Shown: positions 15,234 through 16,350 of the stretch, piece by piece
Layout: each line of letters begins with the position of its first letter
Numbering within the stretch: the stretch's first letter is position 1
Assembly (NCBI GenBank): GCA_018672815.1
Contig: JABHDX010000091.1
Location: 1-16,350 of the forward strand
Origin: Gammaproteobacteria bacterium
Lineage (GTDB): Bacteria; Pseudomonadota; Gammaproteobacteria; UBA11654
DNA length: 16,350 bases
Direction: 5' to 3'
The notes under the pieces: generated by a model
What the model was told of the DNA's origin: nothing
Seen by the model: the letters and a program-made list of their open reading frames with translations, nothing else
Database searches by the model: none
Position numbers and translations under genes: made by a program

Positions 15234-15524
15234 ATGAACATTAATAAAAAAGACTTAATAGAATTAATATCAAAAGATCAAGATCAATTGCCACAACGCG
15301 ACATTGATTTAGCAATAAAAACAATTATTAATTCGATGCTTGAATCTCTCTCATCTGGTAAGAGAATTGAAATAAGGGGCTTTGGTAGTTTCTCACTTAG
15401 ATATAGAAAATCAAGAATTGGTAGAAATCCTAAATCAGGAGAATCCGTTGAAATAGCAGAACGATATGTTCCACACTTTAAACCAGGAAAAGAATTAAAG
15501 AAAATAGTTAATAATGCTAAATAG
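15234..15524 (+). CDS. ihfB: Integration host factor subunit beta
   Basis: IhfB pairs with IhfA to bend DNA sharply at specific sites, acting in nucleoid structure, transcription and recombination. The 96-residue product is a full-length HU/IHF fold: N-terminal helices, then KRIEIRGFGSFSLRYRKSRIGRNPKSGESVEI and YVPHFKPGKELK. The arm has the Arg-Asn-Pro (RNP) tip with the intercalating Pro. RGFGSFS.RYR and YVPHFKPGKEL favour IhfB over HU, as does position behind rpsA, the usual place of ihfB. It starts 49 bases after rpsA, the largest gap in the plus-strand right block, so it may also have its own promoter. No Shine-Dalgarno is seen. Confidence 0.95.
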   Translation: MNINKKDLIELISKDQDQLPQRDIDLAIKTIINSMLESLSSGKRIEIRGFGSFSLRYRKSRIGRNPKSGESVEIAERYVPHFKPGKELKKIVNNAK

Positions 15525-15548
15525 TTTTCTTTGGTAATAGCAAATAAA

Positions 15549-16350
15549 ATGCCATCAGAAAATACAATCTATTTATCAGCTATCTTTATACTGTTTGGCC
15601 TTCTCAGCTACATTTATTTTAAATTCATTGATAAAGACGATGAAAAGATAATTAACCAGGATTATTTAATTGGGCTTAAATATCTTCTGGATGAAAAATC
15701 AGATAAAGCTATAAATCTTTTCTCTAATATCATCAATATTGATGACGATACAATTGAAACCCATTTAGCCTTAGGCGTTTTATTCAGACGACAAGGCAAT
15801 ATTGATAAAGCCATAAAACTTCATGAAATGATATTAAAAAAAGACAAATTAAATGAATATCATTACTACCAAACATTAGGAGAACTAGCTGAAGATTACT
15901 TTGCAGCTGGAATTTATGATAAATCAGAAGCTATTTTACAAAAGCTAAAAAAGGTAGTGTCCCATGAAGCTAACTCATTGGAAAAACTTATCAAGATATA
16001 TGAATACACATCCGAATGGAATGAAGCTCTCAATTCTCTTCAAGAATTAATTACTTACGATCCAAATAATGAATATAAAACAATGATCCCTCATTATATG
16101 TGCCAAATAGCTGATGATTACCTAAAGTCAGAAAACATAGTACTTACTAAAGAATATATCAACAAAGCAAAAGACCAAAATAAAGATTCAATAAGGGCAT
16201 ATTTCTTGGAAGTAATAATTGCAATTAATGATAATAATCTAACTTCTGCTATTGAACATTATAAAAATCTTTCTAAAGTATCAAACCTTGGTCACCTTCA
16301 TCTATTACCCCAATTATTTGAATTGTCTAAAAAATTAAAAAAAGAAGATG
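15549..16350 (+). CDS. lapB: Lipopolysaccharide assembly protein LapB (YciM), N-terminal part (3' end cut by window)
   Basis: LapB is an inner-membrane TPR protein that coordinates LPS synthesis and delivers LpxC to FtsH. The frame is open from ATG 15549 to the window edge (267 complete codons). A membrane segment covers about residues 7-24, followed by a charged stretch and then TPR helices. The best matches to E. coli LapB are QDYLIGLKYLLDEKSDKAIN, HLALGVLFRRQGNIDKAIKL, EDYFAAGIYDKSEAIL and IKIYEYTSEWNEAL. The C-terminal rubredoxin-like zinc domain would be outside the window. It starts 24 bases after ihfB. In E. coli lapA lies between ihfB and lapB, and here there is no room for it. Confidence 0.92.
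   Translation, partial: MPSENTIYLSAIFILFGLLSYIYFKFIDKDDEKIINQDYLIGLKYLLDEKSDKAINLFSNIINIDDDTIETHLALGVLFRRQGNIDKAIKLHEMILKKDKLNEYHYYQTLGELAEDYFAAGIYDKSEAILQKLKKVVSHEANSLEKLIKIYEYTSEWNEALNSLQELITYDPNNEYKTMIPHYMCQIADDYLKSENIVLTKEYINKAKDQNKDSIRAYFLEVIIAINDNNLTSAIEHYKNLSKVSNLGHLHLLPQLFELSKKLKKED

Noticed and set aside
1..16350. CRISPR array, tRNA, rRNA, insertion sequence or phage genes
   Set aside because: No regularly spaced repeats, cloverleaf-like G/C-rich segments, transposase motifs or terminal repeats were seen; nearly every base is in a conserved gene.

Overview
The window is AT-rich (about 30% GC by eye), extremely compact and made almost entirely of conserved chromosomal genes. Protein sequences and gene order point to a gammaproteobacterium with a streamlined genome. 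Examples are ubiG beside gyrA, the serC-pheA-aroA-cmk-rpsA-ihfB-lapB string, and the ubiG-mupP-yciK group known from Pseudomonas. Low GC, tiny or overlapping spacers and trimmed proteins fit a free-living marine lineage of the SAR86 type, but that placement is inference. I see no rRNA, tRNA, CRISPR array, transposase, phage gene or integron signal.

Left block (1-3676, plus strand): the 3' end of smc, a short zipA, then scpA, scpB and rluB. All three condensin subunits (SMC, ScpA, ScpB) lie in one block. zipA sits directly behind smc as in Pseudomonas, but scpA follows it where ligA is usual. rluB has no ATG, GTG or TTG in frame before its S4 domain, so it probably starts at ATA or ATT.

Middle block (3677-5773, minus strand): ubiG, a HAD phosphatase best read as mupP, and yciK, transcribed in that order away from gyrA. 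yciK and rluB meet tail to tail with no base between their stop codons.

The 135-base gap between ubiG and gyrA is the only divergent promoter region. It holds a perfect 7-base inverted repeat with a 3-base centre.

Right block (5909-16350, plus strand): gyrA, serC, a short-type serA, pheA, aroA, cmk, rpsA, ihfB and the start of lapB. Gaps from gyrA to rpsA run from a 4-base overlap to 21 bases, so this is probably one long transcription unit. It joins supercoiling, serine synthesis (serA, serC), the shikimate and phenylalanine branch (aroA, pheA), CMP recycling and translation. Departures from the usual gammaproteobacterial pattern are serA inserted between serC and pheA, a PheA without its chorismate mutase domain, no hisC or tyrA between pheA and aroA, and no lapA between ihfB and lapB.

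I found no convincing new multi-gene system. The points most worth checking are the rluB start, the GyrA-box arrangement, the palindrome upstream of ubiG, and the near-absence of Shine-Dalgarno sequences.
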